64,000 nt of DNA from an uncultured Myxococcales bacterium. Its GTDB lineage: Bacteria > Myxococcota_A > Polyangia > Polyangiales > Polyangiaceae. Every line of letters starts with the position of its first letter. The first letter of the stretch is position 1. This document shows, piece by piece, positions 33,213-41,741 of the stretch. The position numbers and the translations under genes were made by a program. The DNA is taken from contig CALFEQ010000199.1 in NCBI GenBank assembly GCA_937949945.1, positions 117,016 to 181,015 of the forward strand, in the 5' to 3' direction. Below the pieces are notes generated by a model, which did not search any database, was not told the DNA's origin, and worked only from the letters and a program-made list of their open reading frames with translations.

Positions 33213-34367
33213 GTGATTCGACGATCCGTCACGCACGTGCTCTCGGCGGCGCTGCTCGCAGCAGTGCTCGCGACACCTGCGTGCGGCGGAAAGAAAACGA
33301 GCGGCGACGCGAAGACCGCGGAGAAGGGCCTGCCGCCCGCGAACCCGATCGCGGTGCAGCGCATGGTGGAGGGCGTCGCCGCGGCGAAGGATCCGCGGAT
33401 GCAGACGCGGGCCGTCGAGCTGTTCCGCGAGGCGATCCGGATCGATCCGAACCTCTGGGAGGCGCGCTTCGATCTCGGCGTCGTCCTGGCGAACATGGGC
33501 GACCTCGCGCACGCAGAGGAGGAGCTCCGCGCGGCGGCGAAGATCGCTCCCAATCGCGAGGAGGTCGTCGTCGCGCTGGCCGAGGTGCGGCGCCGTCGCG
33601 GCTCGAACAAAGAGGCGGCGGCCGCGCTCGAGGAGTTCGTGAAGGACCACCCCGGCGCGCTGTCCGCGAGGACGCTGCTCGTGACGTCGCTCCGAGACTC
33701 CGGGCAATACGACAAGGCCATCGCGCAAGCGCGCGAGGTCCTCGTGCGCAAGCCCGGCGACGCGACGGCGCTCGCGGAGCTCGCGCTCTGTCACCTCGGG
33801 AAGGGCGAGCGCGACACCGCGCAGCTGCTCGTGAAGCAGTCGCTCGACGTGAACCCGAAGAGCGCGGTCGCACACCGCGTGCAAGGGCTCGTCTTCCTCG
33901 CGGGCGGCGACGACGCGGCGGCGTTCCAGTCCTTCTCGAAGGCGGCGCAGGAGGATCCGCAGGACACGACGTCGCGCCTCAACATGGGGGCCGTCTTGCT
34001 CCGCGCCGGCGCGTACGCGAAGGCCGCCGAGCAGTACAGGAGCGCGCTCGCCGTGTCGCCGGACGAGCCCAGCGCGCAGATCGGGCTCGCCGCTGCGCTG
34101 CGCGGCGAGTCGGGCGGCAAGGACGCGAAGCGCATCGACGAGGCGAAGGCGCTGCTCGACAAGGTGCTCGAGCGCGATCCGCACAACATCGCGGCGCTGT
34201 TCAACATGGGCATCCTCCTCGCCGAGTCGCTCAAGCGACCCGTCGAGGCGAAGCCGTTCTTCGAACGCTACCTCGAGGACGCGCCGGCCGATCATCCGGC
34301 GCGGGCGGAGGCCGAGCGCCAGCTCGCGAACGCAAAGGCGTCCGCGACTGCGGGAGGGAAGCCGTGA
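33213..34367 (+). CDS. Exported TPR protein, probable lipoprotein (GltE/AglT-like)
   Basis: A 384-residue protein from the GTG at 33213. The signal peptide VIRRSVTHVLSAALLAAVLATPAC ends at a Cys that could be lipidated (the lipobox TPAC is imperfect). About eight TPRs fill the rest (for example NLWEARFDLGVVLANMGDLAHAEEEL and PHNIAALFNMGILLAESLKRP). The order after a GltD-like gene fits AglT/GltE, an outer-membrane TPR protein of Myxococcus gliding. An alternative GTG at 33150 overlaps the previous stop (GTGA) and would add 21 residues before the signal peptide. The stop overlaps the next start. Confidence 0.82.
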   Translation: MIRRSVTHVLSAALLAAVLATPACGGKKTSGDAKTAEKGLPPANPIAVQRMVEGVAAAKDPRMQTRAVELFREAIRIDPNLWEARFDLGVVLANMGDLAHAEEELRAAAKIAPNREEVVVALAEVRRRRGSNKEAAAALEEFVKDHPGALSARTLLVTSLRDSGQYDKAIAQAREVLVRKPGDATALAELALCHLGKGERDTAQLLVKQSLDVNPKSAVAHRVQGLVFLAGGDDAAAFQSFSKAAQEDPQDTTSRLNMGAVLLRAGAYAKAAEQYRSALAVSPDEPSAQIGLAAALRGESGGKDAKRIDEAKALLDKVLERDPHNIAALFNMGILLAESLKRPVEAKPFFERYLEDAPADHPARAEAERQLANAKASATAGGKP

Positions 34368-34804
34368 GCCGGAGGAAGCGCTCCGCGATGCGGCGGCGTC
34401 TTTCGTTCTTCGTCATCGCCCTCGCGACCGCGGTGTCGCTCGTCGCGGTCGCGCAGCCGAGGCGGCCCTCGAAGCCGGGCGTCGCGGCGCCGGCGAAGAA
34501 ACCGGCGCAGAAGCCGGGCCCCGACGACGCCGACGCCGAGGCGGCGCTCGCCGCGCGCGAGAGCACCGAGCCTGCGGCCGCCGCGCGCGACGCGGGCAAG
34601 GGCGGCGCCGTCATCGAGCAGAAGACGCTGGACGGTGGCGGACGGGTCTTCCGCTTCGGCGAGGTCGAGGTCGAGGGCCGCCTGAAGAGCCCGCAGATCG
34701 TCTACTTCCTCCGCCGCGTGCGCGCGGAGTTCGCCGCGGAGGATCTCGGGCATCGCTCCTTCATGCGGGAGCTCGGCGAGACGAAGAACGAGCCGAGCTT
34801 CTGA
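34364..34804 (+). CDS. Short exported protein (GltF position)
   Basis: A 146-residue protein. The signal peptide (MRRRLSFFVIALATAVSLVAVAQ) is followed by an Ala/Pro/Asp-rich linker and a conserved-looking C-terminal block: RVFRFGEVEVEGRLKSPQIVYFLRRVRAEF, then EDLGHRSFMRELGETKNEPSF. The final segment pairs with the operon context between the GltE-like and GltG-like genes, where Myxococcus has the short gltF; I did not recognise a domain. The start could be the overlapping GTG at 34364 (GTGA) or the ATG at 34388 at the signal peptide. Confidence 0.75.
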   Translation: MSRRKRSAMRRRLSFFVIALATAVSLVAVAQPRRPSKPGVAAPAKKPAQKPGPDDADAEAALAARESTEPAAAARDAGKGGAVIEQKTLDGGGRVFRFGEVEVEGRLKSPQIVYFLRRVRAEFAAEDLGHRSFMRELGETKNEPSF

Positions 34805-34922
34805 ACGCGGCTGATTCACGACCTCTCCGCCCTTTCACACATCCGCCGACCACGGAAGACGCTCGATCCGTTCCCCTTCGGCGCTTCCTGCGGAAATCCC
34901 CCCACTGTTATCCTCGTAGGGC

Positions 34923-36338
34923 ATGGCACAGGTGCCGCCCCCGCCGCAGCCGCCGAACGCGCTTCGCGTCGCCGTCGTGTGGGGGACCACGGTCGTCGCG
35001 CTGCGGACGCTTGCGCGCGGTGAGTCGTTCCATCTCGGCGATTCGAAGGATGCCGTCCTGCCGATCCCCGAGGGGCTCGAGATCTCACCGACCCCCGTGC
35101 GCGCGGCCGCGGGTGGATGGGAGCTCGACGCGCGCGGATGCCTCGGCGGTCTGCTCACGCTGCGTGGCCGTGCCGAGGATCCCGTCGCGATCGCGCGCAC
35201 GAGCGCTGCCGTGCCCATCATGCCCGGCGATTACGGGCTCATTCAGTACGGCCAGCTCTCGATCTTCTTCCAGTACACGACGAAGCCGATCAAGATGTCG
35301 GCGTTCCGAGGGCCGGAGCTGCTCGTGGTCCTCGCGGCGCTCTGCAGCGCGATCCTCCACATCGGCGGGATCGCGCTGCTCTCGACGCTCTCGACGCCGC
35401 TGCCGTATCCGCCGCCGCCGGAGCTGGCGTCGCCCGAGGAGCTCGCGTCGCGCTTCCGTCTGAAGCGCGCCGAGATCGAGGCGCCGCCACCTCCCGAGCT
35501 CGCCGACGGAAAGGACTCGTCCGGCAAGGGCGTCGAGGATCCCGGCGCGCAGGATCCGAAGCCGCAGGGCGGCGGCCGGAAGATCAAGGGCGACGAGGGC
35601 AAGCTCGGTTTCAATCAGACGGGCGACCGCACGACGCTTCCGGGCGAGATCAAGCCGACGACGCGCTACGGCGGTCTCAGCGACGTGCTCGAAGGCGAGA
35701 CGGGCAAGGAGATCCAGAACACGCTCAAGTCGATCAACACGGTCTCGTCGGCGCTCGCCGGATTGAACTCGAAGGACATCGTCCTCGGCTCCGGTTCCGG
35801 CACCGGGCTGAAGGGCTCCGGCCCCGGCGGCGGCGGGACCGGCGCGGGCGTCGCGTTCGGCGCGGGCACGCTCGACACGGGCTTCGGTGCGGGCACGGGC
35901 GGCGGTTACGGCGCGGGCGGCGGCGGCCCTGGTGGTCGGGGAACGGGAGGCACCGGACGTGGCGGCACCGGAGGCGGCCAGGGCGTCGGCGGCGGACCGA
36001 CCGAGGCGAAGGTCAACGTGGGCGCCGGCGCAGCGGCGGCGCGAGGAGGTCTGTCGCCCGAGCAGATCCGACGCGTCGTGATGAGCCACCTCGGCGCCGT
36101 GCGTGCCTGCTACGAGACGGAGGCGCAGCGAAATCCGGGCTTGAAGGGCGGCGTCACGGTGCAGTGGCAGATCGATCCGAGCGGGCGCGTGACCTCCGCC
36201 TCCGTCGCCTCGTCGACGCTCAAGAATCCGCGTGTCGAGGGGTGCGTCGTTCGTCAGGTGCAGAGGTGGAAGTTCCCGGCGAGCGACGCGCCGACGACCG
36301 TCGCCGGCTTCCCGTTCAAATTCGGCGTCGGCGGTTGA
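34923..36338 (+). CDS. gltG: AgmX/PglI C-terminal domain protein, inner-membrane TonB-like (GltG)
   Basis: A 471-residue bitopic protein. The N-terminal part (about 1-118, VAVVWGTTVVALRTLARGESFHLGD) is a degenerate FHA-like beta domain. One transmembrane helix (LLVVLAALCSAILHIGGIALLSTL, about 124-147) leads to a Pro-rich and then very Gly-rich periplasmic linker (about 270-360). The C-terminal domain (about 378-471) reads SPEQIRRVVMSHLGAVRACYE, GGVTVQWQIDPSGRV and VVRQVQRWKFPA, the AgmX/PglI family signature with a conserved Cys pair and a TonB-like fold. In Myxococcus such proteins link the inner-membrane motor to outer-membrane Glt components. It follows the TPR genes by about 120 bases. 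Confidence 0.88.
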   Translation: MAQVPPPPQPPNALRVAVVWGTTVVALRTLARGESFHLGDSKDAVLPIPEGLEISPTPVRAAAGGWELDARGCLGGLLTLRGRAEDPVAIARTSAAVPIMPGDYGLIQYGQLSIFFQYTTKPIKMSAFRGPELLVVLAALCSAILHIGGIALLSTLSTPLPYPPPPELASPEELASRFRLKRAEIEAPPPPELADGKDSSGKGVEDPGAQDPKPQGGGRKIKGDEGKLGFNQTGDRTTLPGEIKPTTRYGGLSDVLEGETGKEIQNTLKSINTVSSALAGLNSKDIVLGSGSGTGLKGSGPGGGGTGAGVAFGAGTLDTGFGAGTGGGYGAGGGGPGGRGTGGTGRGGTGGGQGVGGGPTEAKVNVGAGAAAARGGLSPEQIRRVVMSHLGAVRACYETEAQRNPGLKGGVTVQWQIDPSGRVTSASVASSTLKNPRVEGCVVRQVQRWKFPASDAPTTVAGFPFKFGVGG

Positions 36339-36623
36339 GGTCGCCAGCAAGGCGACGTTGCTGCCAATGTGGCTCAGGGAGGGCTCGACGCGTGCCTTCG
36401 ACGCGGCAGCGCGAGCGATGGCAAGTGCGCGGTATCCGTTGCCGCACGACGTTCCGGCGTGGCCGATCGTGAACGGCGCGACGAGCCGTCGTTGCGTTAC
36501 GCTACGGAAGAGCGGCGAATCGAATGGTTTGACCTCCAACTATCGGGTGCATGAATTCCCACCTTGTTGGTGGCATCATTCGGGCCCTTGCGGTAGTTGG
36601 GGGCGCCCCGGGCCGCTCACCTC
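36339..36623 (+). other. Intergenic region before the RND pump genes
   Basis: This 285-base gap separates the Glt-like operon from the metal-pump pair. A TTGACC at about 36526 is followed 17 bases on by only a poor -10 match, and a 5-bp CCACC/GGTGG stem lies near 36561. Neither is convincing as a promoter or operator. No gene is visible. Confidence 0.4.
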
Positions 36624-37775
36624 ATGACGAAGCACACGTACCTCTGCGGCATTCTCCTCGCCCTTCCGCTGCTCGCCGGATGTCCCGGGGAGAAGCCGGT
36701 GCAGGCGCAGGACAACACGCCTCCGAAACAGGAGACGACGAAGCTCGTCAAGTTCGACCTCAAGTCGCTCGAGCGGTTGGGAATCAAGGTGGAGGCGGCG
36801 GGGAGCAACTCCGGCGCGCTCGACCTCGAGGTGCCGGGATCGCTCGAGTACAACCTCGACAAGTACGCCGAGGTCGGGACGCCGGTCGACGGCAGGCTCA
36901 CGTCGGTCACGGTCAAGCCCGGCGACATCGTGAAGAAGGGGCAGCTGCTCGCGACGCTCGTCGTTCCGACGATCGCGAATGCTCAGGCCGAATACCTGTC
37001 GGCCGAGGCTGCCGCGAAGTCGGCGAAGGCGAACCTCGAGCGCGAGAACGACCTCCTGTCGAGAGGGCTCACGACCGCGCGCGAGGCCGAGCTCGCCAAG
37101 GCCGAGGCCGCGCGGACCGAGGCGGATCTGGCCGCGGCGAAGGCGAAGCTCCAGGCGCTCGGCGTCGGGCAGCCGGGTGCGGGGACGACGATCTCCGGCG
37201 CGGGCATGTTGCGGCTGACGGCGCCCATCGACGGCGTCGTCGTGCGGCGCGACGCCATCCTCGGTCGCTTCCTCCAGGCCAAGGAGACGGCGTTCGTCAT
37301 CGCCGATCCGCACGACCTTCGCGCCGCGCTCAACGTCTACGAGGCCGACCTGCCGTACTTCCAGGTCGGGCAGGAGGCGGAGATCTTCGTCGACGCTCTC
37401 CCCGGCAAGTCCTTCAAGGGCAAGATCATCCTCGTCGAACCGCAGATCGGAAAGCAGAGCCGATCCGCTCGCGCGTACATCGACGTCCCGAACACGGACG
37501 GCGTGCTCAAGCCCGGCCTCTTCGTTCGAGCGAGCATCAAGCTCCCCGAGACGGTGACGCAGGGGCGGTTGCTCGTTCCGGCGCCTGCGGTCCAGCCGCT
37601 CGGTGACGACAGCGTCGTCTTCGTCGAGAAGGAGCCCGGCACGTTCGAGGTTCGGAAGGTCCAGGTCGCGCGGAAGACGTCCGAGGTCGCCGAGATCCGA
37701 GAGGGGCTCGCGAAGGACGAAAGGATCGTCGTCGAGGGAGCCTTCGTCCTTCGCGGCGAAGTCACGAAGCAATGA
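36624..37775 (+). CDS. RND efflux periplasmic adaptor (CzcB/CusB-like lipoprotein)
   Basis: A 383-residue membrane-fusion protein with lipobox LAGC (KHTYLCGILLALPLLAGC). Order of parts: beta-barrel start (KLVKFDLKSLERLGIKVEAAG), lipoyl half-motif (EVGTPVDGRLTSVTVKPGDIVKKGQLL), alpha-hairpin (about 115-170, SAEAAAKSAKANLERENDLLSRG), second lipoyl half (LTAPIDGVVVRRDAILGRFL), then barrel and membrane-proximal domains (GTFEVRKVQVARKTSEVAEI). It bridges the inner-membrane pump to an outer-membrane channel. The pump gene follows after 55 bases. There is no His-rich metal-binding N-terminus. The ATG at 36624 starts at the signal peptide. Confidence 0.92.
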   Translation: MTKHTYLCGILLALPLLAGCPGEKPVQAQDNTPPKQETTKLVKFDLKSLERLGIKVEAAGSNSGALDLEVPGSLEYNLDKYAEVGTPVDGRLTSVTVKPGDIVKKGQLLATLVVPTIANAQAEYLSAEAAAKSAKANLERENDLLSRGLTTAREAELAKAEAARTEADLAAAKAKLQALGVGQPGAGTTISGAGMLRLTAPIDGVVVRRDAILGRFLQAKETAFVIADPHDLRAALNVYEADLPYFQVGQEAEIFVDALPGKSFKGKIILVEPQIGKQSRSARAYIDVPNTDGVLKPGLFVRASIKLPETVTQGRLLVPAPAVQPLGDDSVVFVEKEPGTFEVRKVQVARKTSEVAEIREGLAKDERIVVEGAFVLRGEVTKQ

Positions 37776-37830
37776 GCGAGACCGCCAGATTCGCATGCGC
37801 GCCGCTCGCGGGTGACATGGAGGCATTCGC

Positions 37831-40800
37831 GTGAGAAGCCTCGTGCTCTGGGCGGCGAAGAACGCCTTCGTCGCCATCATGATCTGCCTCGGCATCGTCG
37901 GCGCCGGCGTCTACGCGGCGAAGAAGCTCCCGATCGACGCGGTGCCCGACCTGACGAACATCCAGGTCCAGATCGTCACGCGTGCGGCGGCGCTCTCGGC
38001 GACGGAGGTCGAGTCCCAGATCACGCAGCCGATCGAGCGCGGCATGGCCGGTCTGCCCGGCCTCAAGCAGACGCGCAGCGTCAGCAAGCTGGGCATCTCG
38101 CTCGTCTGGCTCATCTTCGAGGACGACGTCGACACCTACTTCGCGCGCCAGCTCGTCAACGAGCGCCTCATCCAGATCAAGGAGCAGATCCCGCCCGAGG
38201 TCGGCAAGCCGGAGCTCGGCCCGATCACGACGGCGCTCGGCGAGATCTACATGTTCGAGCTCCGCGGCGAGGGCAGGTCGCCGGAGGAGCTACGCACGAT
38301 CGTCGAGTGGCAGATCGGCCCGAAGCTGAGACAGGTGCCCGGCGTCATCGAGGTCGTCGGGTTCGGCGGCTCCCTCAAGCAGTATCGCGTCACGCTCGAT
38401 CCCGCCCGCCTCGCGGCGCACGGCGTCTCGATCGAGATGGTGAAGGACGCGCTCGAGAAGGACAACCGCGTGGGCGGAGGCGGCTACGTCGAGTCTGCCG
38501 GCGAGCAGATCGTCCTCCGCGGCGACGCGCGCTTCCGTGGGCTCGAGGACATCGCCGCCACGGTCGTCACCACGGACGATCACGGCATCCCGGTTCGCCT
38601 GAGCCAGCTCGGCACCGTCGACACGGGGCCCGCGCAGCGGCAGGGCGCGATGACGCGCGACGGTCGCGGCGAGATCGTCGGCGCGAGCGTCTACATGCTC
38701 ATGGGCGCGAACAGCCGCGAGGTCGTCGCGAGGGTGAAGGAGAAGATCGCGGAGATCACCCCGTACCTGCCGAACGGCGTCCGCATCGACCCGTATTACG
38801 ACCGCGCCGAGTTCATCAATCGCGTCCTCAAGACCGTCGCGAAGAACCTGACGGAGGGCGCGCTCATCGTCGTGGTCTGCCTGCTGCTCACGCTCGGGAG
38901 CATCCGCGCCGGCCTGCTCGTCGCCGGCGCGATCCCGTTCGCGATGCTCGTCGGCTTCATCGGCCTGAACGCCGTCGGGTACAGCGGCAACGTCATGAGC
39001 CTCGGCGCGATCGACTTCGGGATCGTCGTCGAAGGCGCCGTCCTCACCGTCGAGCACGCGATGACGCACGGCGCGTCGATCGCCGACCGCTACCGACGGC
39101 GCCGCCGCATCATGAACGCGATGGCGGAGGTCGCGAAGCCGGCGGTCTTCAGCGTCGTCATCACCATCCTGGTGTTCCTGCCGCTCGTCACCCTCGAGGA
39201 CATCGAGGGGAAGATGTTCAAGCCGGTCGTCATCTCCCTCTGCTTCATGCTGGCCGGCGCCCTCTTCTATGCGCTCGTGCTCGTCCCGGCCGTGGGGCCG
39301 CGCTTCCTCCGCGGCTCGCCGAACGCGCAGGAGCCGTGGCTCATTCGCAAGCTGCGCGTCGCCTATGCGCCGGCGCTCGACTTCGCGCTGCGCCGGCCGT
39401 GGCTCGCGATCGGCGGCTCGTTCGCGATCGCGATCGGCCTGCTCTCGACGGGTGCGTCGATGGGCGCGGAGTTCCTCCCGCGCATCTTCGAGGGCGCCTA
39501 CGCGCTCGACACGCTCCGGCCGCCGAGCACCAGCGTGAAGCAGGCGGTCGACCTCTCGCAGATCGCCGAGCAGACGCTCCTCGAGGCGCCGGAGGTCGAG
39601 ACGGTGGTGAGCCGCATCGGCCGGCCCGAGGGCGCCGTCGACTTCCAGGGGCCCGAGGCGAGCGACGTCTTCGTGATCCTCAAGCCCCGGGAGCAGTGGC
39701 GTAAAGGCATGACGCCCGAGTCCCTCGCCCAGGAGCTCGCCGACAAGCTCGAGGCGCGCGTGCCCGCGACGCTCTCGGCCTTCAGCCAGCCGATCGAGAT
39801 GCGCGTGAACGACCTGGTCGCCGGCACCAAGGGCGACGTCGCGATCAAGGTCTTCGGCGACGACCTCGCGCAGATGCAGGACGTCGCCGACCAGATCCGC
39901 AAAGCCGTCGCGTCCACGCCGGGCGCCGCGGACACGAAGATGGAGGTCGTCACGGGGCTGCCGTCGATCCGCGTCGTCGTGAACCGCGATCACGTCGGGC
40001 GTCTCGGCGTGCCTCCCGGCAGCGTCCTCGACGCGCTCGCCATGGCGCGCGCGGGACAGACCGTGGGCGTCGTCCGCGAAGGCGAGCGCGTCTTCGACCT
40101 CGTCCTGCGTCTCGGTGGCGAGCGCATCGACGACGAGCGCGACATCGGCCGGCTGCCGCTCGCCACCCAGCAAGGCAACCTCGTCCCGCTCAGCATGGTG
40201 GCGGACGTGAAGCTCGAGGACACGGTCGTGGTGGTCGGCCGCGAGCAGAACAAGCGCCGCATCGTCGTGCAGACCAACGTCCGCGGGCGCGACATGGTCG
40301 GCTTCGTCAAGGAGGCGCAGCAGAAGGTCGCCGAGCTCAACATCCCGAAGCAGAACGAGATCGTCTGGGGCGGTCAGTTCGAGAACTTCAACCGCGCGAA
40401 GGAGCGCCTGTCGCTGCTCGTCCCCGTGTCGCTCGGCGTCATCGCGCTGATGCTCGTCTTCATGTTCCGCAACGTGAAGTACGTGCTCATCACGATGCTG
40501 AACCTGCCGTTCGCGGTCGCGGGCGGCGTCCTCGCGCTCACGCTCCGCGGCCTGCCGTTCAGCATCCCGGCGGGCGTCGGCTTCATCGCGCTCTGCGGCG
40601 TCGCCGTCATGACCGGCATCGTCATGACGCAGAGCCTATTGGACACGCCGCGCGAGCCGGACGTCGTGGCGCGCGTCCGCAAGGCGTCCCTCGCCGCGTT
40701 CCGCGCGCCGTTCAGCACGGCTCTCGTCGCGGCCATCGGCTTCATCCCGGCCGCCACCGCGACGGGCACGGGCGCCGAGGTGCAGCGCCCGCTCGCGACG

Positions 40801-40965
40801 GTCGTCATCGGCGGCCTGCTCATCGGCATGGTCATCTCGATGCTCGCCCTGCCCGCGATGCTCCTCATCGCCGCCAAGCGCGAGCCCCTCGAGCCGGAGA
40901 AGGACGAGGACGAGGACCTCGAAGGCGACGACGAGGACGAGGCGCACGGGCACGCGCACGCCTGA
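37831..40965 (+). CDS. RND heavy-metal efflux pump (CzcA/CusA family)
   Basis: A 1044-residue proton-driven exporter with twelve helices and two large periplasmic loops. The N-terminus (AAKNAFVAIMICLGIVGAGVYAAKKLPIDAVPDLTNIQVQI) is classic CzcA. The proton-relay helix reads DFGIVVEGAVLTVEH. In CzcA (Co/Zn/Cd) the same segment is DFGIIVDGAVVIVEN, so the middle Asp is conservatively Glu here, while the first Asp and last Glu are kept. The C-terminus is acidic and ends HGHAHA, a likely cytosolic metal-binding tail. No outer-membrane CzcC/TolC gene is next to it. The start is GTG (MRSLVLWAAKNAF). A heptad-repeat element begins eight bases after the stop. Confidence 0.92.
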   Translation: MRSLVLWAAKNAFVAIMICLGIVGAGVYAAKKLPIDAVPDLTNIQVQIVTRAAALSATEVESQITQPIERGMAGLPGLKQTRSVSKLGISLVWLIFEDDVDTYFARQLVNERLIQIKEQIPPEVGKPELGPITTALGEIYMFELRGEGRSPEELRTIVEWQIGPKLRQVPGVIEVVGFGGSLKQYRVTLDPARLAAHGVSIEMVKDALEKDNRVGGGGYVESAGEQIVLRGDARFRGLEDIAATVVTTDDHGIPVRLSQLGTVDTGPAQRQGAMTRDGRGEIVGASVYMLMGANSREVVARVKEKIAEITPYLPNGVRIDPYYDRAEFINRVLKTVAKNLTEGALIVVVCLLLTLGSIRAGLLVAGAIPFAMLVGFIGLNAVGYSGNVMSLGAIDFGIVVEGAVLTVEHAMTHGASIADRYRRRRRIMNAMAEVAKPAVFSVVITILVFLPLVTLEDIEGKMFKPVVISLCFMLAGALFYALVLVPAVGPRFLRGSPNAQEPWLIRKLRVAYAPALDFALRRPWLAIGGSFAIAIGLLSTGASMGAEFLPRIFEGAYALDTLRPPSTSVKQAVDLSQIAEQTLLEAPEVETVVSRIGRPEGAVDFQGPEASDVFVILKPREQWRKGMTPESLAQELADKLEARVPATLSAFSQPIEMRVNDLVAGTKGDVAIKVFGDDLAQMQDVADQIRKAVASTPGAADTKMEVVTGLPSIRVVVNRDHVGRLGVPPGSVLDALAMARAGQTVGVVREGERVFDLVLRLGGERIDDERDIGRLPLATQQGNLVPLSMVADVKLEDTVVVVGREQNKRRIVVQTNVRGRDMVGFVKEAQQKVAELNIPKQNEIVWGGQFENFNRAKERLSLLVPVSLGVIALMLVFMFRNVKYVLITMLNLPFAVAGGVLALTLRGLPFSIPAGVGFIALCGVAVMTGIVMTQSLLDTPREPDVVARVRKASLAAFRAPFSTALVAAIGFIPAATATGTGAEVQRPLATVVIGGLLIGMVISMLALPAMLLIAAKREPLEPEKDEDEDLEGDDEDEAHGHAHA

Positions 40966-40973
40966 TGGCGGTC

Positions 40974-41441
40974 TTCAGTCCTCAGTCCTCAGCAACGGGG
41001 GCGCGTTCCGATTCCGCCTCGGAAGAGAGGCTCCAGGCTCCAGGCTCCAGGCTCCAGATCGGGCTCCAGGTTTCAGGCTCCGGCTCGAGCGCCCGACTTC
41101 AGCCCCAGTTTCCAGACTCCCGTGTCCAGCGTTCGAAAGTAGACAGCTCTGCGGTTACGATGACGGCGTTCAGATCGACGACTGCTCGAGGAGCGGCCCG
41201 AATAGGCCAGCGCATTTGCCCGTGGTCATGGGGCAGGCTAGAGGGGGCGGTTCGACCGGGCCGCCAATGAGCTGAGAACCGGCCGACGGCGCGTGACGCT
41301 CGGCGGTCACCGGTTGGAGCCTGGAGCCTCCAACGTGAGGACTGAAGACGGAACTCGCTGGAGTCTGGAGACTCGAGTCTCGAAAACCTGGAGCCCGGAG
41401 CCTGGAGCCTGGAGCCTCCGAAGTGAGGACTGAGGACTGAA
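40974..41441. repeat. 468-bp element with nested inverted heptad repeats
   Basis: The gap between the pump gene and the GDT1-like gene is bounded by a perfect 18-bp inverted pair: TTCAGTCCTCAGTCCTCA (40974-40991) and its complement (41424-41441). Inside each end are further complementary heptads: GGCTCCA x4 at 41029-41056, and CTGGAGC copies around 41315-41328 and 41389-41417. CTGGAGTCTGGAGACT (41358-41373) also occurs at 13496-13511. The centre (about 41110-41310) has no recognisable gene. The structure is that of a small non-autonomous element or a recombination product of repeats. Its right end abuts the next ATG at 41442. Confidence 0.88.
41431..41441 (+). promoter_or_regulatory. Ribosome-binding site supplied by the heptad repeat
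   Basis: The last repeat copies (GAGGACT GAGGACT) end three bases before the ATG at 41442. The final GAGGA lies about six bases before the start, a normal Shine-Dalgarno spacing, so translation of the downstream gene appears to use the repeat itself. Confidence 0.6.
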
Positions 41442-41720
41442 ATGGACTGGAAGCTCTTCCTCTCCACCTTCGCCGCCATCTTCGTCGCCGAGCTCGGGGA
41501 CAAGACGCAGCTCGCTGCGCTGTCGTTGTCGGCGGGATCGAGCTCGAAGTGGACGGTGTTCGCGGCTTGCTCGCTCGCGCTCGTGGCGAGCTCCGCGATG
41601 GCGGTCGCGGTCGGTACGGGCGTCAGCCGTGTCGTGTCGCCGGTGTGGCTACGGCGCGCCGCGGGCGTGATCTTCATCGCCCTCGGCCTCTTGTATCTGT
41701 TCCGCAAGGCCGAGGGCTGA
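41442..41720 (+). CDS. Half-size GDT1/TMEM165 (UPF0016) cation transporter
   Basis: A 92-residue membrane protein with one copy of the UPF0016 module. The signature E-x-G-D-K-T is present in FVAELGDKTQLAALSLSAGS (about 14-33). Three hydrophobic helices follow (VFAACSLALVASSAMAVAVG and AAGVIFIALGLLYLF), ending in FRKAEG. Family members in Mn/Ca transport usually carry two such modules (about 190 residues or more) or occur as two adjacent half genes; here only one half is seen, so a homodimer is likely. The N-terminus MDWKLFLSTFAAIFVAELGD is the normal family start, so it is not truncated. Confidence 0.88.
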   Translation: MDWKLFLSTFAAIFVAELGDKTQLAALSLSAGSSSKWTVFAACSLALVASSAMAVAVGTGVSRVVSPVWLRRAAGVIFIALGLLYLFRKAEG

Positions 41721-41741
41721 TCGAGGCCTGATGGCCGTGAG

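Noticed and set aside
41442..41720. GDT1-like gene truncated by the repeat element
   Set aside because: The N-terminus MDWKLFLSTF is the normal family start and the helix set of one module is complete.
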